Assembly (NCBI RefSeq): GCF_003319095.1
Contig: NZ_QOHI01000005.1
Location: 186,001-250,000, forward strand
Origin: Blastococcus sp. TBT05-19
GTDB lineage: Bacteria > Actinomycetota > Actinomycetes > Mycobacteriales > Geodermatophilaceae
DNA: 64,000 nt
Direction of reading: 5' to 3'
Shown: piece by piece, positions 7,804 to 16,882 of the stretch
How positions within the stretch are numbered: the stretch's first letter is position 1
Layout: the number at the start of each line of letters is the position of its first letter
Position numbers and translations under genes: made by a program
Notes under the pieces: generated by a model
The model's input: the letters and a program-made list of their open reading frames with translations, nothing else
What the model was told of the DNA's origin: nothing
Databases searched by the model: none

Positions 7804-9162
7804 TCAGCCGATCCGTGCGCGGCTGCCCAGGATGCCCTGGGGTCGGATGACGAGGATGACGATCAAGAGCAGCAGCCCTCCGACGTACTTCACGTCATTC
7901 GGGATGACGAGGGTCGACATCTGCACGAACACACCCACGATCAGGCTGCCCACGAGGGCGCCGTACGCGGTGCCGAGGCCACCCAGGGTGACACCGGCGA
8001 ACATCAGGAGCAGCAGGCGGAAGCCCATGTCCCACTGCACCTGGTCGGACAGGCCGAGCAGCACGCCGCCGAGCGCGGCCAGCGCGCCACCCATCATCCA
8101 GACGACCAGGATGACGCGGTTGACGTCGATGCCCGACGACGCGGCCAGGTCGCGGTTGTCGGCGACGGCCCGCATGGCCTTGCCGATCTTCGTCCGCTGC
8201 AGCATCACGGCCACGAGGACGAGGACGACGACGGAGATGATCACCGACGCGAGGTCGGCGTTGGTCATCGTGAAGAAGCCGTAGTTGACCGCGCGCCCGC
8301 CCTGGAAGCCCTGGTAGGGGCTGGAGCGGCCGCCGTACACGATCTGGATCAGGTAGCGCAGCAGCAGCGACAGACCGATCGAGACGACCAGCGCGGCGAT
8401 CAGGCCGGTACCGCGCCGGCGCAGCGGCCGCCAGAGGCCCAGCTCGTTCAGCGCGCCGACCGCGGCTCCCACGATCATCGCCAGGATCGTGGCGACGATC
8501 AGGTTCACGCCGCCCGAGACGTTGATGTACCAGGCGGCGACCGCGCCGATCGTGACCAGCTCGCCGTGCGCGAAGTTGGTCAGGCCCGTCGTCCCGAAGA
8601 TCAGGGAGAGGCCGACGGCGGCCATGGCGATCAGCAGACCGAAGCGGATGCCGTCGACCAGCAGCTGGACGGCCTTGACGGTGCCGCCACCGGAGCCGCG
8701 GCTGCCGTCCTCGAGGCCGATGATGACCGCCTGGCGGCGCCCCTCGTCGACGGTGACGGTGCGACTGGCCTCGCCGGCGAGCTCGACGCCGTCGGGGAGG
8801 TCGTCGGCGTCGATGGCGACCGTGTACTGACCGGGACCGGGCAGGTCCACCGACCAGCGGCCGTCCTCGTCGGTCTCGACCTCGTCGACGTCCTCACCGG
8901 CAGCCGTGGTGACCGTGACCGCGATGCCCTCGATGGGGCCGCTCCGGCTGGTCTGCAGCGTGCCGGCGACCTGCTCGCCCTCGGCCGAGGCGATGCCCGG
9001 GCTGAAGGCGGCCAGGCCGAGCCCGAACGTCAGGACCAGCAGCAACCGGACGACGACACGCGACGCCTCGATCGGCCGGCCCCGGCCTCGCAGTCGCGGC
9101 AGGGAACGCAGGGTTCCCGCTCGTCGACCATGCCGGCGGGCACGGTTTCCCGCGTGCGTCAC
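7804..9162 (-). CDS. livH: Branched-chain amino acid ABC transporter permease LivH with N-terminal extracytoplasmic domain
   Basis: A 452-aa permease. The C-terminal part (from about residue 160) is LivH: GLSLIFGTTGLTNFAHGELVT, an IGKAMRAVADNRDLAASSGI coupling loop and a final RPQGILGSRARIG. The first 160 residues are extra. They hold a signal-like hydrophobic segment (about 36-58) ending in ASA, then a beta-sandwich of the carboxypeptidase-regulatory or Cna-B type (about 62-150, with TDEDGRWSVDLPGPGQYTV). LivH proteins are usually about 300 aa. The GTG at 9162 is preceded by GGGAGG at good spacing. It is the first gene of livHMGF. Confidence 0.92.
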   Translation of the reverse strand: MTHAGNRARRHGRRAGTLRSLPRLRGRGRPIEASRVVVRLLLVLTFGLGLAAFSPGIASAEGEQVAGTLQTSRSGPIEGIAVTVTTAAGEDVDEVETDEDGRWSVDLPGPGQYTVAIDADDLPDGVELAGEASRTVTVDEGRRQAVIIGLEDGSRGSGGGTVKAVQLLVDGIRFGLLIAMAAVGLSLIFGTTGLTNFAHGELVTIGAVAAWYINVSGGVNLIVATILAMIVGAAVGALNELGLWRPLRRRGTGLIAALVVSIGLSLLLRYLIQIVYGGRSSPYQGFQGGRAVNYGFFTMTNADLASVIISVVVLVLVAVMLQRTKIGKAMRAVADNRDLAASSGIDVNRVILVVWMMGGALAALGGVLLGLSDQVQWDMGFRLLLLMFAGVTLGGLGTAYGALVGSLIVGVFVQMSTLVIPNDVKYVGGLLLLIVILVIRPQGILGSRARIG

Positions 9163-9354
9163 TCGACCTCCCAGACGATGAATTGAGGTCGGACCCTAAC
9201 CCGGTTCTGCGTCGGCGCCGTTGCCGCGTGCTGAGCTGTGACCTTTCCGCGACACGCCGACGGCGTCACGCTCCGGATTCGGGCGGTCCATCTGCGTCAT
9301 CCCAGCAGGTGGGAGGCGGGTTCGCGGGTCGCGCCGGGTGGGGCTGACGAGGTG
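9163..9354. promoter_or_regulatory. Leader and probable promoter region of livHMGF
   Basis: A 192-base non-coding gap. Reading toward livH on the minus strand it contains a -10-like TTAGGGT (GGGTTAGGGTCC) and the GGGAGG ribosome-binding site. The half nearer the thioesterase gene shows no recognisable element. Confidence 0.35.
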
Positions 9355-9771
9355 TCACACCTTCTTCGAGGCGTTCAGCGTCATGCAGGTCAGCCGGGCC
9401 GTGGCCGTCTGCCGGCCGCGGTCGTCGGTGATCTCGATGACGAACGTCGACAGGGTCCTGCCCCTCCGCACCGGGGTGCAGACGGCGGTCACGGTCCCCG
9501 ACGTCGCGGCTCGCAGGTAGCTGGCGTTGAGCTCGATGCCCACGACCTGCTTGTCGGGGCCGGCCCCGACCGCGGCCGCCATGGAGCCGATCGTCTCGAC
9601 CAGCGTGCACGTGGCGCCCCCGTGCAGGAGGCCGAACGGCTGCTCGTTGCCGGACACCGGCATCGTCGCGACCATCCGGTCGGGGTTCCAGTCGATGATC
9701 TGCACGCCGAGCTTGTCGTCGAGGGGGCTGCTGACCCCGTCGGGCAGCCAGTCCGGGGGAGGGGTGCTCAT
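9355..9771 (-). CDS. PaaI-like hotdog-fold acyl-CoA thioesterase
   Basis: A 138-aa single hotdog-domain protein. The PaaI-family signature is present: a central helix with GLLHGGATCTLVETIGS, then GIELNASYLRAATSGTV. It probably hydrolyses acyl- or aryl-CoA thioesters in the cytosol as a homotetramer; the natural substrate is unknown. The start is the ATG at 9771 (MSTPPPDW); an upstream in-frame start would add an unlikely 17-residue stretch overlapping the polA promoter. It is divergent from polA, with 66 bases between starts. Confidence 0.85.
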   Translation of the reverse strand: MSTPPPDWLPDGVSSPLDDKLGVQIIDWNPDRMVATMPVSGNEQPFGLLHGGATCTLVETIGSMAAAVGAGPDKQVVGIELNASYLRAATSGTVTAVCTPVRRGRTLSTFVIEITDDRGRQTATARLTCMTLNASKKV

Positions 9772-9837
9772 CCCGGCACCGTAGCCAGCGTTCGGGGGCG
9801 TCCTGACCGTCGGTGGGTGCACCTACGATCGGCGACG

Positions 9838-12576
9838 ATGTCCGCTCCGGTTGCCACCTCCGCGCCCGCCGCCCCGACTACTCCCGGGACGCGTCCCCGG
9901 CTGCTGCTCCTCGACGGGCACTCGCTGGCCTACCGGGCGTTCTTCGCGCTCCCGGTGGAGAACTTCTCGACCACGACGGGTCAGCCGACGAACGCCGTCT
10001 ACGGCTTCACGTCGATGCTCATCAACATCCTGCGCGACGAGCAGCCCACCCACCTCGCCGTGGCCTTCGACGTGGGCCGCAAGACCTTCCGCAGCGAGAT
10101 CTACGCCGAGTACAAGGCGAACCGCGCCGAGAGCCCGACGGACTTCCGCGGCCAGGTGAGCCTCGTGCAGGAGGTCCTCGGCGCCCTGCGCGTGCCGGTC
10201 ATCACCGCCGAGGGGTACGAGGCCGACGACGTGATCGCCACCCTCACCGTGCAGGCCGTCGAGCAGGGCATGGACGTGCTCATCGCCACCGGCGACCGCG
10301 ACGCGCTGCAGCTGGTGAACGACCACGTCACCGTGCTCTACCCGCGCAAGGGCGTCTCGGAGATGACCCGCTTCACACCGGGCGAGGTCGAGGCCAAGTA
10401 CAACCTCACGCCCGCGCAGTACCCCGACTTCGCCGCGCTGCGGGGGGACCCGAGCGACAACCTGCCCAGCATCCCGAGCGTGGGGGAGAAGACCGCCGCC
10501 AAGTGGGTGCGCGAGTACGGCTCCCTCGACGCGCTGGTCGACCAGGTCGACACGGTCAAGGGCAAGGTGGGGGAGAAGCTGCGCGAGCACCTCTCCTCGG
10601 TGCTGCAGAACCGGCGGCTCACCGAGCTCGACCGCGCCGTCCCGCTCGAGATCGGCCCGCAGGACCTCGCCGTCCAGGCCTGGGACCGCAACGAGGTGCA
10701 CACCCTCTTCGACAACCTGCAGTTCCGCGTGCTGCGCGAGAGGCTCTTCGCCACGCTGACCAGCGCCGAGCCCGAGGTCGAGGGCGGCTTCGACGTCTCC
10801 GTCGACGAGGTGGCCGCCGGCGAGCTCGGCGCCTGGCTGGACGCGCACGCCCGCACCGGCAACACCGGCGTGATCTTCCGCGGCACCTGGGGGCGTGGCA
10901 CGGGCGAGCTGACCGGCATGGCGCTGGCGGCGGCCGACGACCACACCGCCTTACTCGACCTCGGCCCGGATCTCGACGTCGCCGACGAGCAGGCGCTGGC
11001 CGCCTGGCTCGCCGACGCCGACCGGCCCAAGGTCGTCCACGAGGTCAAGGGCCCGCTGCTGGCGATCTGGGCGCGCGGCTGGGACCTGGCCGGCGTGGTC
11101 AGCGACACCGCGCTGGCCGCCTACCTGGCGCTGCCCGGACAGCGGTCCTTCGACCTCGGCGACCTCGCGGTGCGCTACCTGCGCCGCGAGCTCAAGGACG
11201 CCGCCGAGCCGGAGGGGCAGCTCACCCTCGACGGGCTCGGCCCCACCGAGGACGACGTCGCCGCGGAGGCCGCGAAGGCCGACGTGCTCAAGGCCGTGGC
11301 GGTCAACGACCTCTCCGACGCCCTCGAGCAGGTGCTCGGCCAGAAGGGCGGCGCCCACCTGCTCGGTGGGATCGAGCTGCCGCTGACCCGGGTGCTCGCC
11401 TCGATGGAGCACCGGGGCATCGCCGCCGACCTGGACTTCCTGCACGACCTGCAGAAGGAGTTCTCCGACGCCGTCGCCGCGGCGGCCGCCGAGTGCTACG
11501 CCGTCATCGGCCGCGAGGTGAACCTCGGATCGCCCAAGCAGCTGCAGGCGGTCATCTTCGACGAGCTGGGCCTGCCCAAGACGAAGAAGAACAAGACCGG
11601 CTACACGACCGACGCCGACGCGCTCACCTGGCTGTTCGAGCAGACCGGGCACCCGTTCATGGAGCACCTGCTCCGCCACCGCGACGTCTCCCGGCTGCGC
11701 ACCGTCATCGACGGGCTCATCCCGATGGTCGACGACGCCGGGCGCATCCACACGACGTACCAGCAGACCATCGCGGCGACCGGGCGGCTGTCCTCTACCG
11801 ACCCCAACCTGCAGAACATCCCGATCCGCACCGCCGAGGGGCGCCGCATCCGGCAGGCCTTCGTCGTAGGCACCGGCTACGAGTCCCTGATGACGGCGGA
11901 CTACAGCCAGATCGAGATGCGGATCATGGCGCACCTCTCCAGCGACGCGGGGCTGATCGAGGCGTTCACCTCGGGGGAGGACCTGCACTCCTTCGTCGCC
12001 TCCCGGGCGTTCGGCATCCCGATCGAGGAGGTCGACCCGGAGATGCGCCGCCGGATCAAGGCGATGAGCTACGGGCTGGCGTACGGGCTCTCCGCCTACG
12101 GGCTGTCCGGGCAGCTGCGCATCTCCGTCGAGGAGGCGCGCGAGCAGATGCACGCCTACTTCGAGCGCTTCGGCGGGATCCGCGACTACCTGGACAGCGT
12201 CGTGGACGACGCGCGGCAGACCGGCTACACCGAGACGACGCTGGGCCGGCGGCGCTACCTGCCCGACCTGACCAGCGACAACGGCCAGCGCCGGCAGATG
12301 GCCGAGCGCATGGCCCTCAACGCACCCATCCAGGGCTCGGCCGCCGACGTCATCAAGGTCGCGATGCTCAACGTGGAGAAGGCCATCGCGGCCGAGGGGC
12401 TCAGCTCCCGGATGCTGCTCCAGGTGCACGACGAGCTCGTGCTCGAGGTGGCACCGGGGGAGAGGGAGGCCCTGGAGGCGCTCGTGCGCCGCGAGATGGC
12501 CGGCGCCGCCGACCTGTCCGTCCCGCTCGAGGTCTCGGTCGGCTTCGGCCGCACCTGGGACGACGCCGCGCACTGA
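9838..12576 (+). CDS. polA: DNA polymerase I
   Basis: DNA polymerase I (912 aa), filling gaps and removing RNA primers. Domains in order are a 5'-3' exonuclease (about 20-310: LLLLDGHSLAYRAFFAL, ADDVIATLT, TGDRDALQL, RGDPSDNLPSIPSVGEKTA), a central 3'-5' exonuclease-like fold lacking the catalytic acidic residues, so probably without proofreading, and a polymerase domain (about 520-912) with motif A DYSQIEMRI, motif B RRRIKAMSYGLAYG and motif C VHDEL. The ATG at 9838 (MSAPVAT) is preferred; the frame is open for 600 bases upstream, but that part is antisense to the thioesterase. Confidence 0.97.
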   Translation: MSAPVATSAPAAPTTPGTRPRLLLLDGHSLAYRAFFALPVENFSTTTGQPTNAVYGFTSMLINILRDEQPTHLAVAFDVGRKTFRSEIYAEYKANRAESPTDFRGQVSLVQEVLGALRVPVITAEGYEADDVIATLTVQAVEQGMDVLIATGDRDALQLVNDHVTVLYPRKGVSEMTRFTPGEVEAKYNLTPAQYPDFAALRGDPSDNLPSIPSVGEKTAAKWVREYGSLDALVDQVDTVKGKVGEKLREHLSSVLQNRRLTELDRAVPLEIGPQDLAVQAWDRNEVHTLFDNLQFRVLRERLFATLTSAEPEVEGGFDVSVDEVAAGELGAWLDAHARTGNTGVIFRGTWGRGTGELTGMALAAADDHTALLDLGPDLDVADEQALAAWLADADRPKVVHEVKGPLLAIWARGWDLAGVVSDTALAAYLALPGQRSFDLGDLAVRYLRRELKDAAEPEGQLTLDGLGPTEDDVAAEAAKADVLKAVAVNDLSDALEQVLGQKGGAHLLGGIELPLTRVLASMEHRGIAADLDFLHDLQKEFSDAVAAAAAECYAVIGREVNLGSPKQLQAVIFDELGLPKTKKNKTGYTTDADALTWLFEQTGHPFMEHLLRHRDVSRLRTVIDGLIPMVDDAGRIHTTYQQTIAATGRLSSTDPNLQNIPIRTAEGRRIRQAFVVGTGYESLMTADYSQIEMRIMAHLSSDAGLIEAFTSGEDLHSFVASRAFGIPIEEVDPEMRRRIKAMSYGLAYGLSAYGLSGQLRISVEEAREQMHAYFERFGGIRDYLDSVVDDARQTGYTETTLGRRRYLPDLTSDNGQRRQMAERMALNAPIQGSAADVIKVAMLNVEKAIAAEGLSSRMLLQVHDELVLEVAPGEREALEALVRREMAGAADLSVPLEVSVGFGRTWDDAAH

Positions 12577-12578
12577 GG

Positions 12579-13118
12579 ATGGCGTCGACCGGCCTCGCTG
12601 ACCGGAGGCTGACCTACGGGCCGGCCGGCGTCACGGCGCCCGGGGACGCGGTGTCGTCGGCGCCTGCGGGGCGCCGCGCGTACGAGCGGTCCGTGCTCGT
12701 CGGCAGGGGTGACGAGTGCTGGGTGCACGCGCGAGCGGCGCTGCTGTCGTGGGGCGTGAAGACCCGCAGCGGCTTCGCGGTCGAGCCTGCGTCGGGGTCC
12801 GGGCCCGGTGTGCGGGGCGGCGCCGACTACTGGCTCGTGGCCTCGGTCGGGCCCCTGCGCATCCGTGAGCCCGCCCGGGTGGTCGCGGTCGTGGACCGGC
12901 CGGACCGCTGCGGGTTCGCCTACGGCACTCTCGAGGGGCACCCGGTCTCGGGCGAGGAGGCCTTCGTGCTGCACCGCGGCGACGACGGGGACGTCCGGCT
13001 GACGCTCCGGTCGGTGACCGCGCCTGGTGCCGGTCGGTGGCGCCTGGCGTTCCCCGGTGTGCTGATCGCCCAGCGCTGGTACCGACGCCGGTATGCCCGC
13101 GCCCTGGTCGGGGGCTGA
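12579..13118 (+). CDS. DUF1990 family protein
   Basis: A 179-aa protein of the DUF1990 family, judged from the block order: YERSVLVGRGDECWVHARAALLSWG (the GRG-x-F/C-x-RA-x-LL-x-W segment), RVVAVVDRPDRCGFAYGTLEGHP, SGEEAFVLHRGDDG and a terminal QRWYRRRYARAL. The fold resembles small ligand-binding or START-like proteins, but no activity is established. It starts with the ATG 2 bases after the polA stop, with the following acetyltransferase gene 3 bases downstream, so it is probably cotranscribed with both. Confidence 0.8.
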   Translation: MASTGLADRRLTYGPAGVTAPGDAVSSAPAGRRAYERSVLVGRGDECWVHARAALLSWGVKTRSGFAVEPASGSGPGVRGGADYWLVASVGPLRIREPARVVAVVDRPDRCGFAYGTLEGHPVSGEEAFVLHRGDDGDVRLTLRSVTAPGAGRWRLAFPGVLIAQRWYRRRYARALVGG

Positions 13119-13121
13119 GCC

Positions 13122-13655
13122 GTGCCGACGACCGTCGTCCGGCGCACGGCCGACCTCGACGACGTCGAGCACCTGGAGATCCGCGCGCTGCTGGACCGGG
13201 CGTTCGCCGGCGACTTCGCCGACGAGGACTTCGCCCACGCCCTGGGCGGGATGCACGCCCTGGTGCACGACGAGGGCCGGCTGATCGGCCACGGTGCGGT
13301 GGTCCGGCGGCAGCTGCGGCACGGTGGCCGGACGCTGCGCGCCGGCTACGTCGAAGCCGTCGCGGTCGTGCCGGACCGTCGCCGGCAGGGCATCGCGACG
13401 GCGGTGATGGACGCCCTGGAGGAGATCGTCCGCACCGATCACGACCTCGGCGCCCTCAGCGCGTCGGAGGACGGGATCGGCCTGTACGCCGCCCGCGGGT
13501 GGCTGCTCTGGGAGGGGCCGACCTCGGTGCTCGCCCCCGAGGGCATCCGCCGCACCCCGGAGGACGACGGGTCGGTGTTCGTGCTGCCCGGGCCGCTGCC
13601 GCTGGACCGCCGCGGCGAGCTCACCTGCGACTGGCGCGCCGGGGACGTCTGGTGA
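13122..13655 (+). CDS. Aminoglycoside 2'-N-acetyltransferase, AAC(2')-I family (GNAT)
   Basis: A 177-aa GNAT acetyltransferase. The order and wording of conserved blocks match the chromosomal AAC(2')-I enzymes of mycobacteria: AFAGDFADEDFAHALGGMHAL, GYVEAVAVVPDRRRQGIA (acetyl-CoA loop RRQGIA), LGALSASEDGIGLYAARGW, GPTSVLAPEGIRRTPEDDGS and the C-terminal CDWRAGDVW. These enzymes acetylate the 2'-amine of gentamicin- or tobramycin-like drugs and may have a cell-envelope or housekeeping role. The GTG start at 13122 lies 3 bases after the DUF1990 stop. No mobile-element context is seen, so it is probably intrinsic. Confidence 0.88.
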   Translation: MPTTVVRRTADLDDVEHLEIRALLDRAFAGDFADEDFAHALGGMHALVHDEGRLIGHGAVVRRQLRHGGRTLRAGYVEAVAVVPDRRRQGIATAVMDALEEIVRTDHDLGALSASEDGIGLYAARGWLLWEGPTSVLAPEGIRRTPEDDGSVFVLPGPLPLDRRGELTCDWRAGDVW

Positions 13656-13714
13656 GCCATCCGCCCGTGGACCAGTGGCTGCAGCGGCTGGCGGTCTGAG
13701 GCTCGACCAGAGGT

Positions 13715-14563
13715 TCAGGGTCGCCGGCAGACCAGGACCAGGGTGCCGGGCACGAGCGCGCCGCGCTCCGGTGACCACTGCCCCCAGTTCTCCGTGCGGC
13801 CCGGGGTCCATTTCGGCTCGACCAGGTCCTCGAGCACGAGCCCGGCCCCGACGACGGCCCGCACCCAGTCGCCGACCGTCCGGTGGTGCTCCACGTAGAC
13901 CGTCCGGCCGGCGTCGTCGGTCTCCACGTACGGGGTGCGGTCGAAGTAGGAGGAGACGATCCGCAGGTCCTCGGGGTCGGGGGAGTCGGGGAACGGCCAG
14001 CGCATCGGGTGGTTCACCGACGCCACGAAGCGCCCGCCCGGCCGCAGCACCCGCGTGACCTCGCGGAGCGCCCCCTCGACGTCGGCCACGAACGGCAGGC
14101 CGCCGAACGCCGAGCAGGCGACGTCGACGCTCGCGTCGGCCAGCGGGAGCGCACCGGCATCGGCCTGCAGCAGGGGGACGGCGATGCCGGTGGCGCGGTT
14201 GAGCTCCGCCGCCCGGGCCAGCATGCCGCCGGACAGGTCGAGCGCCACGACGTCGGCACCGGCGGTGCGCAGCCAGCGGGCGCACGGAGCGGAGCCGCAG
14301 CCGATCTCGAGCACCCGCCGGCCGGCGACGTCCCCGAGCAGGCGGGCATCGGCCTCCCGCAGGCCCTCGGGGCACCAGAGGAAGTCCGCGTCACCCAGGT
14401 CGGAGCCGTGCTCGTCGAGGTACGCCGGCGCCGCGGCGTCCCACCAGGCGCGGTTGGCGCGGACCGATTCCGCGCCCCCCACGGGGCGGCGGGCGACACC
14501 GCCCGCGGCCGGGTAGCCGTCACCGGCGAGCGGCAGGGGGGACGGGTGCGGGGGGAGGGTCAT
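13715..14563 (-). CDS. Class I SAM-dependent methyltransferase
   Basis: A 282-aa methyltransferase. SAM motif I is RRVLEIGCGSAPCARWL (about 75-91), followed by VVALDLSGGML, an ADAGALPLADASVDV segment and LRPGGRFVASVNHPMRWPF. The N-terminus contains SVRANRAWWDAAAPAYLDEHG, typical of the Methyltransf_11 family proteins common in actinobacteria. The substrate is unknown. The ATG at 14563 (MTLPPHP) has GGAGGG just upstream. It is convergent with the AAC(2') gene and divergent from rpsA. Confidence 0.85.
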   Translation of the reverse strand: MTLPPHPSPLPLAGDGYPAAGGVARRPVGGAESVRANRAWWDAAAPAYLDEHGSDLGDADFLWCPEGLREADARLLGDVAGRRVLEIGCGSAPCARWLRTAGADVVALDLSGGMLARAAELNRATGIAVPLLQADAGALPLADASVDVACSAFGGLPFVADVEGALREVTRVLRPGGRFVASVNHPMRWPFPDSPDPEDLRIVSSYFDRTPYVETDDAGRTVYVEHHRTVGDWVRAVVGAGLVLEDLVEPKWTPGRTENWGQWSPERGALVPGTLVLVCRRP

Positions 14564-14784
14564 GACACGCCGATCGTGACACGCCGCCCCGGGAGGGGGC
14601 CGGTTCCACCCAGGTGGACCGCGCCGTCCCGGCGTCCGTACCATGGAGGGGCGCCAGAGGTCTGACGTGTCCTCCCCCTCTCGTGGGACGGGCCGCGCCG
14701 GTTCTTTCCCGCTGTTCCTCCCCGCGGTCGTGCGGCCGTGGGTGTCCTGTCCCTACGCATTCCCCGTCCGGAGCTACCAACCAC
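14564..14784. promoter_or_regulatory. rpsA upstream region
   Basis: A 221-base gap between the divergent methyltransferase and rpsA. A longer in-frame rpsA start exists but encodes Cys/Pro/Arg-rich sequence unlike S1, so this is read as leader. Apart from GGAG about 12 bases before rpsA, no definite promoter or attenuator could be identified by eye. Confidence 0.3.
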
Positions 14785-16254
14785 ATGACCTCCACCCAGG
14801 TCCGTCCTTCCAGCACCCCCCAGGTCGCCGTCAACGACATCGGCAGCGCCGAGGACTTCCTCGCCGCCATCGACGCGACGATCAAGTACTTCAACGATGG
14901 CGACATCGTCGAGGGCGTCATCGTCAAGGTCGACCGGGACGAGGTGCTGCTGGACATCGGCTACAAGACCGAGGGCGTCATCCCCTCGCGCGAGCTCTCC
15001 ATCAAGCACGACGTCGACCCCAACGAGGTCGTCAAGGTCGGCGACGAGGTGGAAGCCCTGGTTCTCCAGAAGGAGGACAAGGAAGGCCGGCTGATCCTCT
15101 CCAAGAAGCGCGCCCAGTACGAGCGCGCCTGGGGCACGATCGAGGCGAAGAAGGAAGCCGACGAGGTCGTCACCGGCACCGTCATCGAGGTCGTCAAGGG
15201 TGGTCTCATCCTGGACATCGGCCTCCGCGGCTTCCTCCCGGCCTCGCTGGTCGAGATGCGCCGCGTGCGCGACCTGCAGCCCTACGTGGGCCGCGAGCTC
15301 GAGGCCAAGATCATCGAGCTCGACAAGAACCGCAACAACGTCGTGCTCTCCCGTCGTCAGTGGCTGGAGCAGACGCAGTCCGAGGTCCGCAGCGAGTTCC
15401 TCAACAAGCTCGCCAAGGGCCAGGTGCGCTCGGGTGTCGTCTCCTCGATCGTCAACTTCGGTGCGTTCGTCGACCTGGGTGGCGTGGACGGCCTCGTGCA
15501 CGTCTCCGAGCTGTCCTGGAAGCACATCGACCACCCCTCCGAGGTCGTCGAGGTGGGCCAGGAGGTCACGGTCGAGGTCCTCGACGTCGACCTGGACCGC
15601 GAGCGGGTCTCCCTGTCGCTGAAGGCGACGCAGGAGGACCCGTGGCGTCAGTTCGCCCGCACCCACCAGATCGGGCAGGTCGTCCCCGGCAAGGTCACCA
15701 AGCTGGTTCCCTTCGGTGCGTTCGTGCGCGTCGACGAGGGCATCGAGGGCCTGGTCCACATCTCCGAGCTGGCCGAGCGCCACGTGGAGATCCCGGAGCA
15801 GGTCGTGCAGGTCGGCGACGAGATCCTGGTCAAGGTCATCGACATCGACCTGGACCGCCGCCGCATCTCGCTCTCGCTCAAGCAGGCCAACGAGGGCGTC
15901 GTCGGCGAGGAGGACCAGTTCGACCCGGCCGCCTACGGCATGTCGGCGTCCTACGACGAGCAGGGCAACTACATCTACCCCGAGGGCTTCGACCCGGAGA
16001 CCGGCGAGTGGCTCGAGGGCTACGACGAGGCCCGCGAGACGTGGGAGCGGCAGTACGCCGAGGCCCAGGCCCGCTTCGAGGCGCACCGCAAGCAGATCGC
16101 GGCCGCCAAGGAGGCCGACGCCGAGGCGGCTGCCGGTGGCAGCTACTCCAGCGACGACGCCGCCGGCTCGGACGCCCCGGCCAGCACCGGTGGCACCCTG
16201 GCCAGCGACGAGGCGCTCGCGGCGCTCCGCGCCAAGCTGGCCGGCGGCGAGTGA
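14785..16254 (+). CDS. rpsA: 30S ribosomal protein S1
   Basis: Ribosomal protein S1 (489 aa), which helps load mRNA on the 30S subunit. Four S1 RNA-binding repeats are visible (about 35-105, 120-190, 208-278, 293-363), with repeated cores such as [38 protein letters not shown] and [21 protein letters not shown]. The C-terminal about 100 residues form an acidic, Ala-rich tail ([19 protein letters not shown]-like segment, then Asp/Ala/Ser) typical of actinobacterial S1. The ATG at 14785 (MTSTQVRPS) matches the family start. Confidence 0.96.
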   Translation: MTSTQVRPSSTPQVAVNDIGSAEDFLAAIDATIKYFNDGDIVEGVIVKVDRDEVLLDIGYKTEGVIPSRELSIKHDVDPNEVVKVGDEVEALVLQKEDKEGRLILSKKRAQYERAWGTIEAKKEADEVVTGTVIEVVKGGLILDIGLRGFLPASLVEMRRVRDLQPYVGRELEAKIIELDKNRNNVVLSRRQWLEQTQSEVRSEFLNKLAKGQVRSGVVSSIVNFGAFVDLGGVDGLVHVSELSWKHIDHPSEVVEVGQEVTVEVLDVDLDRERVSLSLKATQEDPWRQFARTHQIGQVVPGKVTKLVPFGAFVRVDEGIEGLVHISELAERHVEIPEQVVQVGDEILVKVIDIDLDRRRISLSLKQANEGVVGEEDQFDPAAYGMSASYDEQGNYIYPEGFDPETGEWLEGYDEARETWERQYAEAQARFEAHRKQIAAAKEADAEAAAGGSYSSDDAAGSDAPASTGGTLASDEALAALRAKLAGGE

Positions 16255-16288
16255 CCTGAGGGTCTGACCCGCCAGCTCTGCACGTCGG

Positions 16289-16318
16289 AGGCCCAGGACC
16301 CGCACGGGTCCTGGGCCT
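16289..16318 (+). terminator. rpsA terminator
   Basis: Perfect 14-bp stem AGGCCCAGGACCCG / CGGGTCCTGGGCCT with a 2-nt spacer, followed by a CTCTGCCGTT run, 35 bases after the rpsA stop. Confidence 0.8.
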
Positions 16319-16347
16319 CTGCCGTTCCCGCAGCGGGGCGGAGCACG

Positions 16348-16384
16348 CCGAAGGGCCCGTGGACGACGTCCACGGGCCCTTCGG
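16348..16384. terminator. Second hairpin between rpsA and the convergent small gene
   Basis: Perfect 17-bp inverted repeat (CCGAAGGGCCCGTGGAC at 16348-16364, complement at 16368-16384) with loop GAC. Its position suits a terminator for the minus-strand gene ending at 16468 as well as backup for rpsA. Confidence 0.7.
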
Positions 16385-16467
16385 CACTGCACCGCACAGC
16401 GCGGCACGCGAAGGTGCCGCAGGGCGTCAGCCGGACCGCCGCAGCCTCCGGGGCGCGGCGGGCTCCG

Positions 16468-16740
16468 TCAGAGGCTGAGGATGATGGCGAACGCCGTGCG
16501 CGGGCGTCCGCCGGAGCCCGCGAGGAAGCTCCAGGTGTGGCGCCCGGTGGTGGGCGTGGAGAACATCCAGCGCAGCAGCGAGCTGCGGTGGGCCACGGCC
16601 GGCCGCTGGAACTGCATGCGGTCGCGGACCGCGGGGATGTCGGCGCAACGCACACCGGTGGGGGCGCCGAGCCGGTGCCGTCCGGCGCCACGACGGGCGG
16701 CTCGGGTCGACGGGGATGCAGCGGGCGTGTGACCGGACAT
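16468..16740 (-). CDS. Small hypothetical protein
   Basis: A 90-aa ORF of unknown function. The N-terminal half is basic and Ala-rich; the C-terminal half (HRSSLLRWMFSTPTTGRHTW to FAIILSL) contains Trp and hydrophobic residues and looks more structured. The ATG at 16740 is preceded by GAGAGAGG on the minus strand at plausible distance, and the gene ends before a hairpin, which supports reality. Arg/Pro-rich high-GC frames often look open by chance, so confidence is moderate. It is divergent from coaE. Confidence 0.45.
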   Translation of the reverse strand: MSGHTPAASPSTRAARRGAGRHRLGAPTGVRCADIPAVRDRMQFQRPAVAHRSSLLRWMFSTPTTGRHTWSFLAGSGGRPRTAFAIILSL

Positions 16741-16882
16741 GTTCGTTCTGCCTCTCTCGGCGGGGAAGATCGCCAGGACGAACGTTAGTGGTGGGGCTCG
16801 TGTGACTACTGCGACGCGCCGGGCGTGCGGGACGGGTGTTACCGCCCCGTGATCTCCGCGGGACGGTCGCTACTGTCCGTGC

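Noticed and set aside
6331-9186. A 951-codon open frame on the plus strand across livM and livH
   Set aside because: Antisense to two clear permease genes; its protein is Asp/Gln/Arg-rich repeat-like noise, as expected from high-GC shadow frames.
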